A stretch of DNA of 64,000 nucleotides from Meloidogyne chitwoodi (lineage: Eukaryota > Nematoda > Chromadorea > Rhabditida > Meloidogynidae), in NCBI GenBank assembly GCA_015183035.1, contig JACZZP010000003.1, forward strand, positions 868,001 through 932,000. Reading direction: 5' to 3'. Every line of letters begins with the position of its first letter. Within the stretch, counting starts at the first letter, position 1. The notes beneath the pieces are model-generated. The model was given only the letters and a program-made list of their open reading frames with translations. It ran no database searches and was not told the origin of the DNA. A program made the translations under genes and the position numbers. This document shows positions 47,975 to 58,300 of the stretch, one piece after another.

Positions 47975-49706
47975 ATGGATTTCTTTCTTCTCGCAATAAT
48001 TTTTTTGTTGGTTATTATATTTATTTATGCTTTAATAGTGATGATCCGTTATTATTACAAGGTTTGTTAGATTTAATTTATTTTTTAATAAATTGGATTT
48101 TTAAAAATAATTGAATTTCACTTTGATAAACTTGTAAAAAAGTAAAATTAAACGGAGAATTTGGCTTTTATTTTTAGGCAAAGAATATGAGAACTGTGGA
48201 TGTTAATACTAAAGAGAATGAAAAGGTTTTAATTAAAAAAATTTTTTATTTTCTCTTACTAGATTGAGAAAGGTGAAAATCCTAAAGTTACAGTTCCTTC
48301 AGTTGTTAAGGAAGGAATTCAGGTAGTGAATGAAATTAAGGAAAACAAAATAAATGATCAAATGGGTGTGAAAGAAATCAAAGAGGTTTTTAAATTAAAA
48401 TTATTTTTTATTTTCTCTTACTAGATTGAAGAAGATGAAACTCCTGAAGTTACAGGTCCTTTAGAAGCTAAAGAAGAGGCTCAAATTGTTAATGAACTTA
48501 ATGAAGACGAAACAGGTGATGAAATGGGGGTGGAAGAAATTAAAGAGGTTTTTAAATTAAAATAATTTTTTGTATTTTCTATTTATTTTTAGACAGAAGC
48601 GTTGAATCCAAATGATAAAGAAGCTACTCAATCGGCGTCAGGTTTTTTTAATTATTTAGATCAATAACGTTATTAATATTTAGTAAGCGGAGATAATTCT
48701 TTATTGAGGACGATGACACCCAAAAGGGGTGCATTTTCCATTATTTGTATTAATGACCAGACAGGAGGTTAATTTACATTCTATTTATTATATTTTAATA
48801 AAATTATAGAAGGGACGCTTAGTTTGATTCAAATGAAGTATGCAGATGATGGTCCTGAGTTGCAGTTTTCTGCCAACTGTCATCCTTTGTGGGAACGTTA
48901 TTGTTTGCGTGTTTTGACTTACTGCCGTCAACTATATAAAGATGAATTTGCTGGAAAGAAATATGTCATTAATGTGTTACCCGTAAGTGTTTATTACAAA
49001 ATATATACTTTGAAGAGTCCCATTTTCTGGATATTTCTTTCGGTATTTTTAAAAGAATCGGGTTAAAAAGTGGACTTTAAATTCTACGTTTTCCCTTTCC
49101 GGGTTTCTTCTTTCACCTGGAAAACTTAAATTAAAATTCTATATAATCCTCTTATTTTAAGTCTGATCGTCAAACAGGAGGACCTTCTGGAGATGGCGCG
49201 CTGGCCATTTGTTTTTTGTCGCTGACATTAGATCTTTCACCTGCCCATTGTAAATTTTTTAAAAATTTTACTTTTATTTATACCTTAAAAATTAATTTTA
49301 AATCCTGATAAAAATAATTTTATTAATTAAAAATAATTAATTGACCGTTTCCTACTTTTTTGTTTCAAAAGCACGAATTTTTGTCCCTTAAATAATTTGT
49401 AACGATTAAAAATTTAGATTTATTAAAAATTTTAAAATTATTTTATAGATACTGCATGTACAGGTCAGCTTGGATTTGATGGCGAATTCGAATCAATTGG
49501 TGGTCTTGAGGCTAAATTGGCGATTCTGCATCAAGCTGGATGCAAATTTTTGATTATTCCACAAGCCGTAAGAAATACATGCGATAGCATTATGCAGGTA
49601 AGAAATACACGTTTACTGTTTACTCAGGAGAAGATTTTAGGTGCTTAATTCATCATGCCTTACCAGGCATTATCCGTTAATTAATTTATTTATTCAAAAC
49701 TGTTAG
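47975..49706 (+). CDS. Membrane-anchored protein with a degenerate Lon-protease (S16)-like domain
   Basis: Nine to ten short exons. Exon 1 (47975-48061) is a single hydrophobic anchor (FFLLAIIFLLVIIFIYALIV) followed by MIRYYYK. Exons 2-5 are acidic and low complexity; exons 3 and 4 (48263-48385 and 48425-48547) are both 123 nt and clearly duplicates (IEKGENPKVTVP... and IEEDETPEVTGP...). The rest resembles the Lon proteolytic domain: RGAFSIICINDQTGEGTLSL, a helix with WERYCLRVLTYCRQLYKDEF, KKYVINVLPSDRQTGGPSGD (compare I.VHVPEG..KDGPSAG of Lon), GALAICFLSLTLDLSP, then TGQLGFDGEFESIGGLEAKL (compare TGEITLRG.V..GG.KEKL) and QAGCKFLIIPQA. The catalytic Ser of GPS is kept; the Lys after GG is replaced by Glu. 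No AAA+ ATPase part. Likely a non-classical or inactive S16 fold, orientation and location unknown; C-terminus (to TAG at 49706) less certain. Confidence 0.7.
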
Positions 49707-49977
49707 GTGTTTTTGTTTTGTTTTGTAGCTATTTTTATTTCTCTTATTCAATTCACTTTTATTTTTGATATTTAATTTTATAAACGTAAACATTTTTAAA
49801 ACGTTAATTGACGGCAAAAAAATAATTGAGCGACTATATGTCCACGTTACATAGCGCGGCTAATAGTCGCGAATTTATATACTTGGCATTCTGTTTTTGG
49901 ATCATTATACACAGTGCTTACATCCAGTTGACAGAGCGCGCATAGCAAACAGAAGAAAAGTGTCTATGCGCTAAGTG

Positions 49978-50196
49978 TCAATTTGGTAAGTTAAGCGACG
50001 GTGATATGCATTGGAAATAAAAGAAGAGAGAAGGAGAAATGGTTAGCAGCGTAAAAAATTGCAAAAGGGTCAAAAAGCAGGAAAGGTTATAAAAGGGGCA
50101 ATGAGAGAAATTTCTCTCTTCTATAAGGGAATTATTAGGAACTTATAATATGAGAAATTCTTCGTCAAATTTTTTCAAATTTTGTAATTTTGTAGC
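49978..50196 (+). repeat. Dispersed repeat, copy 2
   Basis: Same-orientation relative of 47521-47733, diverged by substitutions and small indels. It runs on into the sequence that is itself duplicated at 50175-50370 and 50475-50660. Confidence 0.6.
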
Positions 50197-50660
50197 CCTA
50201 TTATTGTTATGTAATCCTACTACATTTTATGAAAAAATAACAATATTTGGAGAAGTTGTGATTTTTTGAAAATCGGTTAAAATTTATCTATTTTTGGCCA
50301 TAACTTTCTTGAAAGATGTCAGATCACTTTAATTTTTGTTTCAATCGACTCAACATTAAAAATTGAACAATCTCATATAAATTTTTCTTAAATAACCTTT
50401 GATTTCCTTAATTTTGGCTTCACCGACTATGATGAAAATTGGGAGCTCTTACAACAAAGGATCCTCTGATTCATATTTTTTCCAATTTTGTAATTTTTTT
50501 AGCCTATCGTTACTATGTAATTCTACAAAATTTTAGGAAAAAATAACTTCAGTTGGAGAAGTTATGGCTTTTTGAAAATCCTGATCATATACTATGTTTT
50601 TGATCATAACTTTCTTCAAATCTTTCCAATCTCTTTTATTTTAGTTTCAGACGACTCATC
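50175..50660 (+). repeat. Diverged direct repeat of about 190 bp
   Basis: Two units share, in order, TTTTGTAATTTTGTAGCC (second: TTTTGTAATTTTTTAGCC), a TATGTAATYCTAC stretch, GGAGAAGTTRTG, TTTTTGAAAATC and CATAACTTTCTT. Units start near 50175 and 50475. Function unknown; presumably part of an old element. Confidence 0.5.
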
Positions 50661-50693
50661 TTGATGAGTTACATAATAATTGGTCAAAACTAA

Positions 50694-51189
50694 CAAGGGA
50701 ACATCTCAACATGCTACACCCCGATTTTGACAAAACCTATATCATTCGAAAGAGCTTATTGAGTAGGTACAGAATCTCATTTTTTACGTGCCCTAGTTAA
50801 GGTATCGCAAAGTTACAAGCTTCTAAAGTTTCAAAAATGATGCTCTCCATACTTATGATCACCTCTATACACTATTTTCCTTTTGTTTTCCATGCAGTGG
50901 TCGCCTACCTTCTCTTCTTTATCTATTTTTTCTTGGAGTAACTGGCGGCCGCTGCAAGGAAAGGAAAAGAGAGAAGAGAGGTGATCTTAAGGCCGTAGTA
51001 AAGAGTAGAGAGAAAGGGACACTTTTGAAGAGGAAAAGGAACATTTTGGTGAAACTTTAGAAGCTTGTAACTTTGCGATACCTTAACTAGGGCACGTAAA
51101 AAATGAGATTCTGTACCTACTCAATAAGCTCTTTCGAATGATATAGGTTTTGTCAAAATCGGGGTGTAGCATGTTGAGATGTTCCCTTG
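50694..51189. mobile_element. 496-bp foldback MITE with TAA target duplication
   Basis: Ends CAAGGGAACATCTCAACATG and its reverse complement; the two arms (about 135 bp each, 50694-50832 and 51050-51189) are essentially identical. TAA flanks both sides (50691-50693 and 51190-51192), as expected for PIF/Harbinger-type (TWA) insertions. The centre is GC-richer with GGCGGCCGCTGC near 50945. No transposase frame. Confidence 0.75.
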
Positions 51190-51516
51190 TAAGCTTTTTC
51201 ATGCGCATTCTTACCATTTTTTGCCCTTGTTTTCATTTGAAATTAAAGCTGTATCAATTCTGTAAAAAATGTATATGAGCCTATGAAATTTTTTAAACAA
51301 AATCTTGAAACAATTATCTATAAAATGGTAAGACAGATTTTAAATCGTATAAGCGGTTTTCGAGATATTGGATTTCAAAATTTACATACTTTTTCGTAAA
51401 GAAAAGATTATGCGAAAGGAAGAGAGCAAGTTAGAGAACGAGAGAAAAAGGAAATAGTAAACAAGTAGTTTTCGCGCGTGCGTCAACGGGCTGATCCTGC
51501 TGTGTATGTTTTTTTT

Positions 51517-52105
51517 CGGTACACGACAATTAGCCCCCGCCGTTTAGCCGTGGACACTTAGCCCCCGCCGATTAGCCCCGAGACAATTAGCCTCGAAGAC
51601 AACTAGCCGCGGGACAATTAGCCCCCATAGGCTAAATATCTTTACACTCGAATTTACTCTAAAATGTGTAAAAAAATTTAAAAATTCAATTTTTTATCAC
51701 AAAAACAAAAATATTAAACTGAATAGAGACGTCAATTCCATTTCTATGTTCACATCGCCAAAACTTCACTGTTTCAATACTATTTAGTTTTCCAAAAACG
51801 TAGGATGGCCATCATAGTTCAGCTTTTTCTTTCCTCTATTAGTCTTAATCTCATCAGTATTATTTATCATGTTTAATAATAAATTTACCGGAGGTATCTA
51901 AAATTATAATTAAACTAATTTTGAAAAAAAGTAATTAAAAAATAATTCAAAAAAAAATTTAACACTATTAATAAAAACAAAATATTTAGCCTATGGGGGC
52001 TAATTGTCCCGCGGCTAGTTGTCTTCGGGACTAATTGTCTCGGGGCTAATCGGCGGGGGCTAAGTGTCCACGGCTAACTGTCGGGGGCTAATTGTCCTGC
52101 TCCGG
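51517..52105. mobile_element. 589-bp foldback element with GACAATTAGCCCC repeats
   Basis: Each end is an array of degenerate 15-17 bp units built on GACAATTAGCCCC (variants GACACTTAGCCCCCGCC, GACAACTAGCCGCGG, GACAATTAGCCTCGAA), and the two arrays are mirror images over about 115 bp, out to GCCCCCATAGGCTAAATAT. Runs of exactly eight Ts flank both sides (51509-51516 and 52106-52113) and could be an 8-bp target duplication, though homopolymers are weak evidence. Middle AT-rich, no frame. Confidence 0.75.
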
Positions 52106-52279
52106 TTTTTTTTCGCGTTGTTCGTTTTAAAAATTTGTAGTTTTAGTTTAAAATTTGCTCCTTTATTTTTCTTTATTGCAAATTACGCATAAATCTTTAT
52201 TTACATTGAAATTATAAATATTTTCCTTCATATTTATTAAATTTTAAACTTTAAAAAATAGATTTCTACAATTAATATT

Positions 52280-53980
52280 ATGAAAAGACATTATTTAATT
52301 ATTTTAAGTATTTGTGCACTTATTTTATTTTCTTTTGGTTTGTTTTTTTAAATAAAATATACTATAATTTCTTATTTAAAGTACCTCCATTTCTTGGCGC
52401 AGAAAATGATGCAGTTGAAGATGAGGAAACTGACACTGAAACTAAGGAAACAAAAGAAAATTCAATATTGGTAATTTTTAAAATATTTTTAATTCAAAAA
52501 ATAATATCTAGAAAGAAGGTGTTGAAAATAGTGATCAAAATGAGTCGATGGGACCCTCACCAGATGTCCAAACTTCTTGTATTTTAACAAGTCTTCGATC
52601 TGGTCCATTCTCTAGAGAGTTAATTGCTGGCCAAATTGTTAAAATCCTTATTGGAATTGCAAACAAAGGAGAAAGGGATATTATTGTAAAAAGTTGCGAA
52701 ACTTCATTTCGTTATCCTCTTGACTTCTCTTATTACACTCAAAACGTTTGCTTTTATAAACTATTTGATATAATTTAAAATATATAATGCATAGATCATA
52801 CATAGTGTTATTGATCTTCCTCGAAATAAAAAAGTTTAAATACAGGAGAACTTTGAAACAAAACTTAAAACATAAAAATTGAGAAAATATCGCTACTGCA
52901 TATAGATTTAATACATTTTTATCTTTTCAGTTCTCAGCTGTTCGCTATGAACGTTTAGTGCAACCAAAACAGGAAGCCACTTTTGATTATGCTTTCATCC
53001 CTTCAGATGCTTTTGTTGGTCGTCCATTGGGTTTAGTTGTTGATTTGCACTATGTGGACACAGTAATTAATTTATTTGAAAATTTTAAATTTATTATATT
53101 TTAATAGGATGGACAATACTTTGTTAGTGCTGTTTTTAACGAAACTGTAACTATTGCTGAAGATGATAGTGGTTTTAATACAGAAACGTTAGTTTAAAAA
53201 AATTATGATGTTAGAAAAATGACTGGAAAAATTACAAATTGATTTGGCTTTAATCTATTTATGAAATAATCGGTCACTAGTCTCTTTTTTAGTTTGGTTA
53301 TATTATTGAAAACAATGGTTATCCCGTAGGATTTTTTCAGTCATTTTTGGCAACAAAAACGTTTGTTACTACACTTTTTCCAGTTATTTTATTTATTTGA
53401 TACTTGTTGGTTTTGTCGTAATTTTAGTTTTAATTGCACATCACTACATTACTAAGGTTTTTTGTAATTACTAAGTAAACAATTTTTTATTTTCTTTTCC
53501 AGTTTACTCGAAGTAGTGGTGGTTCAGGAAAATCAACCCAAAATAAGATAAGCAGCAATAATGCCGTAAACGTATCCGCCAATTATGAGATGGGAACAAA
53601 TAAAAATGATGTAGATTTTGAATGGATTCCTCGGAACAATTTAGGTATACCTATTTTTAAAATTTTTTGAAATTTTAATAAATCCTTAGGGAATAACTAT
53701 TCTTTTTTCCCTCCTACTTTTTTGCGATTCCAATTCTTTTATGATTTTCTCTCGACTATGTTAAAGACCCTGAAATACCTAACTTATATAATGTCATTCA
53801 GATTATTCATTTTATTTCACCAGAAATCTCAATATTTTCTCACTATTCTTTTTATATTCTAAAACATGACTAGAAAATTACTTTATTACTCAATTCTTTT
53901 TTTTAAATTTAGATCTGAAAACGACACAAAAAATCGCACCTTCTCGCAATCGCAAACCTCGTCAAGCGGCATCAAGTTGA
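52280..53980 (+). CDS. SSR1: Translocon-associated protein alpha subunit (TRAP-alpha, SSR1)
   Basis: Single-pass ER membrane protein of the TRAP complex beside the Sec61 channel. The start at 52280 gives a signal peptide (MKRHYLIILSICALILFSFG); the next exon is the acidic luminal region VPPFLGAENDAVEDEETDTE. Luminal domain: GPFSRELIAGQIVKILIGIA, CETSFRYPLDFSYYTQN, FSAVRYERLVQPKQEATFDY and GLVVDLHYVDTDGQYFVSAV, FNETVTIAEDDSG. Helix: YFIYLILVGFVVILVLIAHH, joined in frame across an intron (53190-53377). Cytosolic tail ends NYEMGTNKNDVDFEWIPRNN then SRNRKPRQAAS, with the family's EMGT..NDVD..WIP motif. An acceptor-like AAAAAATAG about 20 bases before the ATG suggests trans-splicing. Complete. Confidence 0.92.
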
Positions 53981-55373
53981 TTTAAAACTTAATCGTTTTT
54001 CAATTAAAGAGAATTCCATTTTTTATTTGTTAAAATATGTATTTTTGTTTTTAGCCTCATTTAAAGTTGAAATTCTTTTAGCGCTAATTAATGATATATT
54101 TTCTCGGCTCACTTTAGGACATGACGCAAGTGTATTTGTCCCATCAAAGTATTTGTGTCCTTTAATATATGAACATTGCAACCATGTTTATTACAAATTA
54201 ACTATTTAATTTAATAAATTTTTCCGATGCCCTTTGGAATGACTTCCATAAATTGGCGTAACTGGATTATTTCTGATTTTATGTAAATATATTATTTTAA
54301 AGATAGTCCCTCGTTTTCTCTTGTCTTTCATCTGGTCAGAAAATCCTTTGGAAAACAAAAGAGTATGTTAGACGGTCCCTTTTCACGTCGGTATTATACT
54401 TTTTATTCGCAATAAAAAATTGCGCTACAAATTGCGATGGAGGTAATAGTCGAGAATCATCTAAATTTTTGCTAGAATTTCTGCAGTTTATCTGCGCTAT
54501 TGTGAGTAAGTTCGGTATAAAAAAGTAGACTTGTTTGCTCGAAAATTACATCAGAAAGAAATGATTGTGGATTAGACAGGTATCTTTGTCCACGTAGTAG
54601 CAGCCAAGGAAGAGAAAAAGCACAAAAAACGTGGACTCAAATGTGTTGTATTCATTTGAGAACCTTTTTTAGTTGATTGTATTACATTCTGATACAATAA
54701 GTTATATCACTGCGTTGTACTCTTCATTTTTTCTCATTCGTCAGCGCTCTCAGTAATAATACACTCTTTTGCACTTCGCACTTGCACTTCTTTGAATAAA
54801 CAAAGAGAGAGGAGATGATGGGATGAAGCATCTAACGCGACAGTCAGCGAAAACTTACCATATCAATCGATTTTTTAGGTTAAACATACATCAAACCAAC
54901 TAGCTAGCAGTCTATATGTCTAGCCCACTCGATTTAAGCATTCTGTCTCGCGTATATTTTTCTATATTATTATGCCCTATATTTCACGTATAGTTCACGA
55001 TGGCGGCCAATACGTTCAATACCTTTGTTCTTAATACGAGCCGTTGTTGGACGTCGTCGGACCATGGATGCTGGGTCAGTTGCTTCACAAAAGTGCATTA
55101 CCTCGTGTTAAATTAAATTTCGGCATATGCAAAAAAGGCTTATCCTACATATTTATGATGATCACTATTCCTTTTCTTAGTACCATAATCTTAATGTCTA
55201 TTTCTGAACTAGATAATCTTCAATTTGATTTTACCTTTAAATAGTAAAATTTTCATAGCCTATTTATTAACCTTATATCTCTATTTAAAAGCTGGAACAA
55301 AAAAATCTGGCCTATTTGTTTCATGTTAAGTTTTTATACTCATTTCTTTAAATTTTCAGACTTTCGGTGAAAT
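53981..55373. other. Intergenic region and probable 5' region of the Gln-rich gene
   Basis: No confident exon. A small frame beginning MDAGSVASQK near 55063, after a Kozak-like ACC, could be the first exon of the next gene, but its splice join is not resolved. The stretch 54330-55040 is less AT-rich than average and may include promoter sequence. Confidence 0.4.
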
Positions 55374-58300
55374 TTCCTACATCAATTTTCCGGAATTCTT
55401 TTCATCAGCAATATTTACAACTGGTTTCTTCAAGTTTTATTCTGAAGTATTTAAATATCCTTCATCTGCAGCATCAACAACGAAAATAAAAGCAAGAAAA
55501 AACGATTTGCTTCTCCTTATATTATCTACAACAAATAGATTCATCCCCTACTATCAAAATAAAAATTATCAGTCGGCAGCAAGCAAGCAAAAGTCGACTG
55601 AATGCCGTATGAGCGGCGTCTTTAAAACTTCTTCCCAAGCGGACAACAACCAAAATCAGCAAAACAAATTGCAAGAGATACAAAGTCGAATAAGGTTAAA
55701 TTTGTGATTTTATACAATTTATGTAGTTGTGAAAATTTTTAAAATTAGTTTTCAGTTTCATTTTTCCTTTGAGTAATAAATTTTAAATAGTTATAAAATA
55801 AATTGAGTAGAAATCAATTTAAGGTTTTACTGATTAGTTTATTCTGGATATTAAAATTTTTATCTTTAATTTTATTATAAAAAATTCCATAAACTTCAGA
55901 ATACAACAATCGCAGCAACAGAAAAATAGTCTAATTCCTTCGCAATTTTTTTATTCCTCCGCTCCCTCATCTTCAGACGAAAGCTGTATTCAAAAACAGC
56001 GAATTGAGTTTCATCATCACGTTAAAAATTTCCAAAATTTTGGAAAAGCTTCTGAGGAGAAAGATAGCAGCAATAAAAATTGGGCTGCTAAAACATCTCT
56101 TCTTAATCGATTAAGGTTAAAAACTGCTGCCACCTGTGAAGGACGAAAAAACAATATTGGTGGAAACAAAGAACAACTCGAAAGGAATGGAACTAAAAAG
56201 GTTTTGATAATATTTAGTTGTGATGTGCGGTTTTTCCTCAGGGCCTATATCTTATGTCAGATATTTTATTCTTTTTTTTTTTGCAGCAATCCGAAATAAA
56301 AATAAACACAAACAATTGTATAGCGGTTGCTGACGAGGCATTAACAAGGGCTGCTTCTTTTCCTATCTCTAACACGACTGTTGCTTTCAGCACGGAAAAT
56401 CAACCAAATTTTGATTGCTCTTTGTCAACGTTGAATTCGACTTCAAATTCCGGTGCCTTAGATAAACAACACTTTCCTTTGCCTCCTTCTATTTCTGATC
56501 ATTCTGACGATTTTATCAAACAAAATTTAGCTCCAGAAACAAGTGCCTCTATATCTGAGAAGTCTACAACGTTTTGTGATAATAAAACTCCTTCCGATTC
56601 ATTAACAAATCCATTAACAGGTTAACAATAATTATTCTTTGATTTTATATGATCGTTATCATTTTTACCAATCGGTTAACCTGTGGATCACTTTAATAAA
56701 TAAATAGATATAATTATTTCTTTCAACAGCTTATCAATTGATTTTGATTTAAAATGATTTTTTCAGATCCTAGTCAAATAATCAAAAGCACAGCACTCCA
56801 AACCTATTCTTTTTCCAACACTTGCTTTGTTGAATCATCAAAAGTAGCTACTCTAAATACTTTAGTAAATAAAACCGACGAAAATAAACTTGAGCGTCAG
56901 AGTCTCCTCTTGCAACCGTCAGTCTTAGACGCTGTTCAGCAACAAAAATCTCCACCGGCTGAACCATTTGCTGTTCCCGAGTTACCGACATCTAAACAAA
57001 AAACCGTTTCTATTATTAATAATTCTCGGGAGGAGCCAAAATTGTTGAAAAAAGAACAGGAGGAATTACAAATTGGACAAGCGCAAATTAAAGTTAATCA
57101 AATACAAGATATTACTTGTCTAAATACTGCTACTAATTTAACATCATTTTCTGTCAACACTGAAAAGGTTTATTTATTTCGCACATACCAAAATGAATAG
57201 AAAAAACTACTACATTACTTTAATTATTATGTTTAAAAATTTTAATCTTTATTATCGAACAAATTCTAATATTTTAATTTTCAGCCGAACACATTACCTT
57301 CGGTAAATCAACAAGTTCAACAGTTAACAACTTATCAAGGCGATTCGTTTGAACTTGAAGAGACTCAACAAACTAATATCTCCAAAGCAGAAAATCTTCA
57401 GGATTTCTTAGATAATAAAAAAGAGGAAGAGAAAGAATCTCATTGTCAGAATCTTATCGAGGCCATTGAGCCTTTAGACGTGGAAAAATCAAAACGTTTG
57501 TCTTTACGTATCAGTTCAACAGCTGCTCTTCAATTTCGTCGGCTTGCTTTGCATCATTCTAAGGTTTTGAGTATAATAGGTATGCTTATCTTTGTAAAAT
57601 ATTCTATCCACTGTTTTTAAGGTATAAACTCTATACAGTTCAATTTGCGGAATACAGGAATCCAAACATCTTTAGACTGTTTATCACCGATTGTTCAACT
57701 TATTGAAAAGAGAGCTCCTTCTCTGAATCATATTTCCCGACGGAGATCTCGTCTTCATCATTTAAGACAACAGAAACAGTTGCTTCTACAACATACTCAG
57801 AAACAGCAACAATCGGCAGCTATCGCTTTACAGCAACGCAACTCACAAAGACATCAAATTTCGACTTTACCACAAAAGTCGGCGGCAACACCAATCGTTG
57901 CTGCAACATCCATGTCGAGTGTAGCACGGACATCCAAAAGTATATTTTATTAACATACTTAATTATGGTGTAATTTTCTGTGGGGACTTTCGTTGCTGAA
58001 TTTTCGTTGGAAAAAATAAAGTTTCGTTTTTTATGAATTAATAAGAGACTTTTAGATCGTTTAGTGCCAGTTCCTGCTGAAACTTCACCTCACCTAAACT
58101 CACATAGTTATGGTCAACGTCAGCACAATTCTTCATCTTCATCAAATTCAACAACTCCACAACAAAGGACTCCACCCTCACATCCACCGCCTATTTTTTC
58201 CTCTCCTTCTCTAACAGCTATCTTCCAACAACAAAATGAACATCAACAATCTATGCCAAATATAAATAGCAATAAAAAGAATGATAGCCCACATTTAATG

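Larger units (their letters stand above)
49707..52279. other. Repeat-filled intergenic region
   Basis: No exon seen over 2.5 kb. Contents: a short palindromic GC-richer patch (49840-49960), the second copy of a dispersed repeat, an internal direct repeat, and two foldback elements (50694-51189 and 51517-52105). Confidence 0.6.

Noticed and set aside
53290..53400. Hydrophobic frame LFGYIIENNGYPVGFFQS as a TRAP-alpha exon
   Set aside because: The frame that joins ACA GAA AC to T TAT TTT gives the family's membrane helix; this stretch is intronic.
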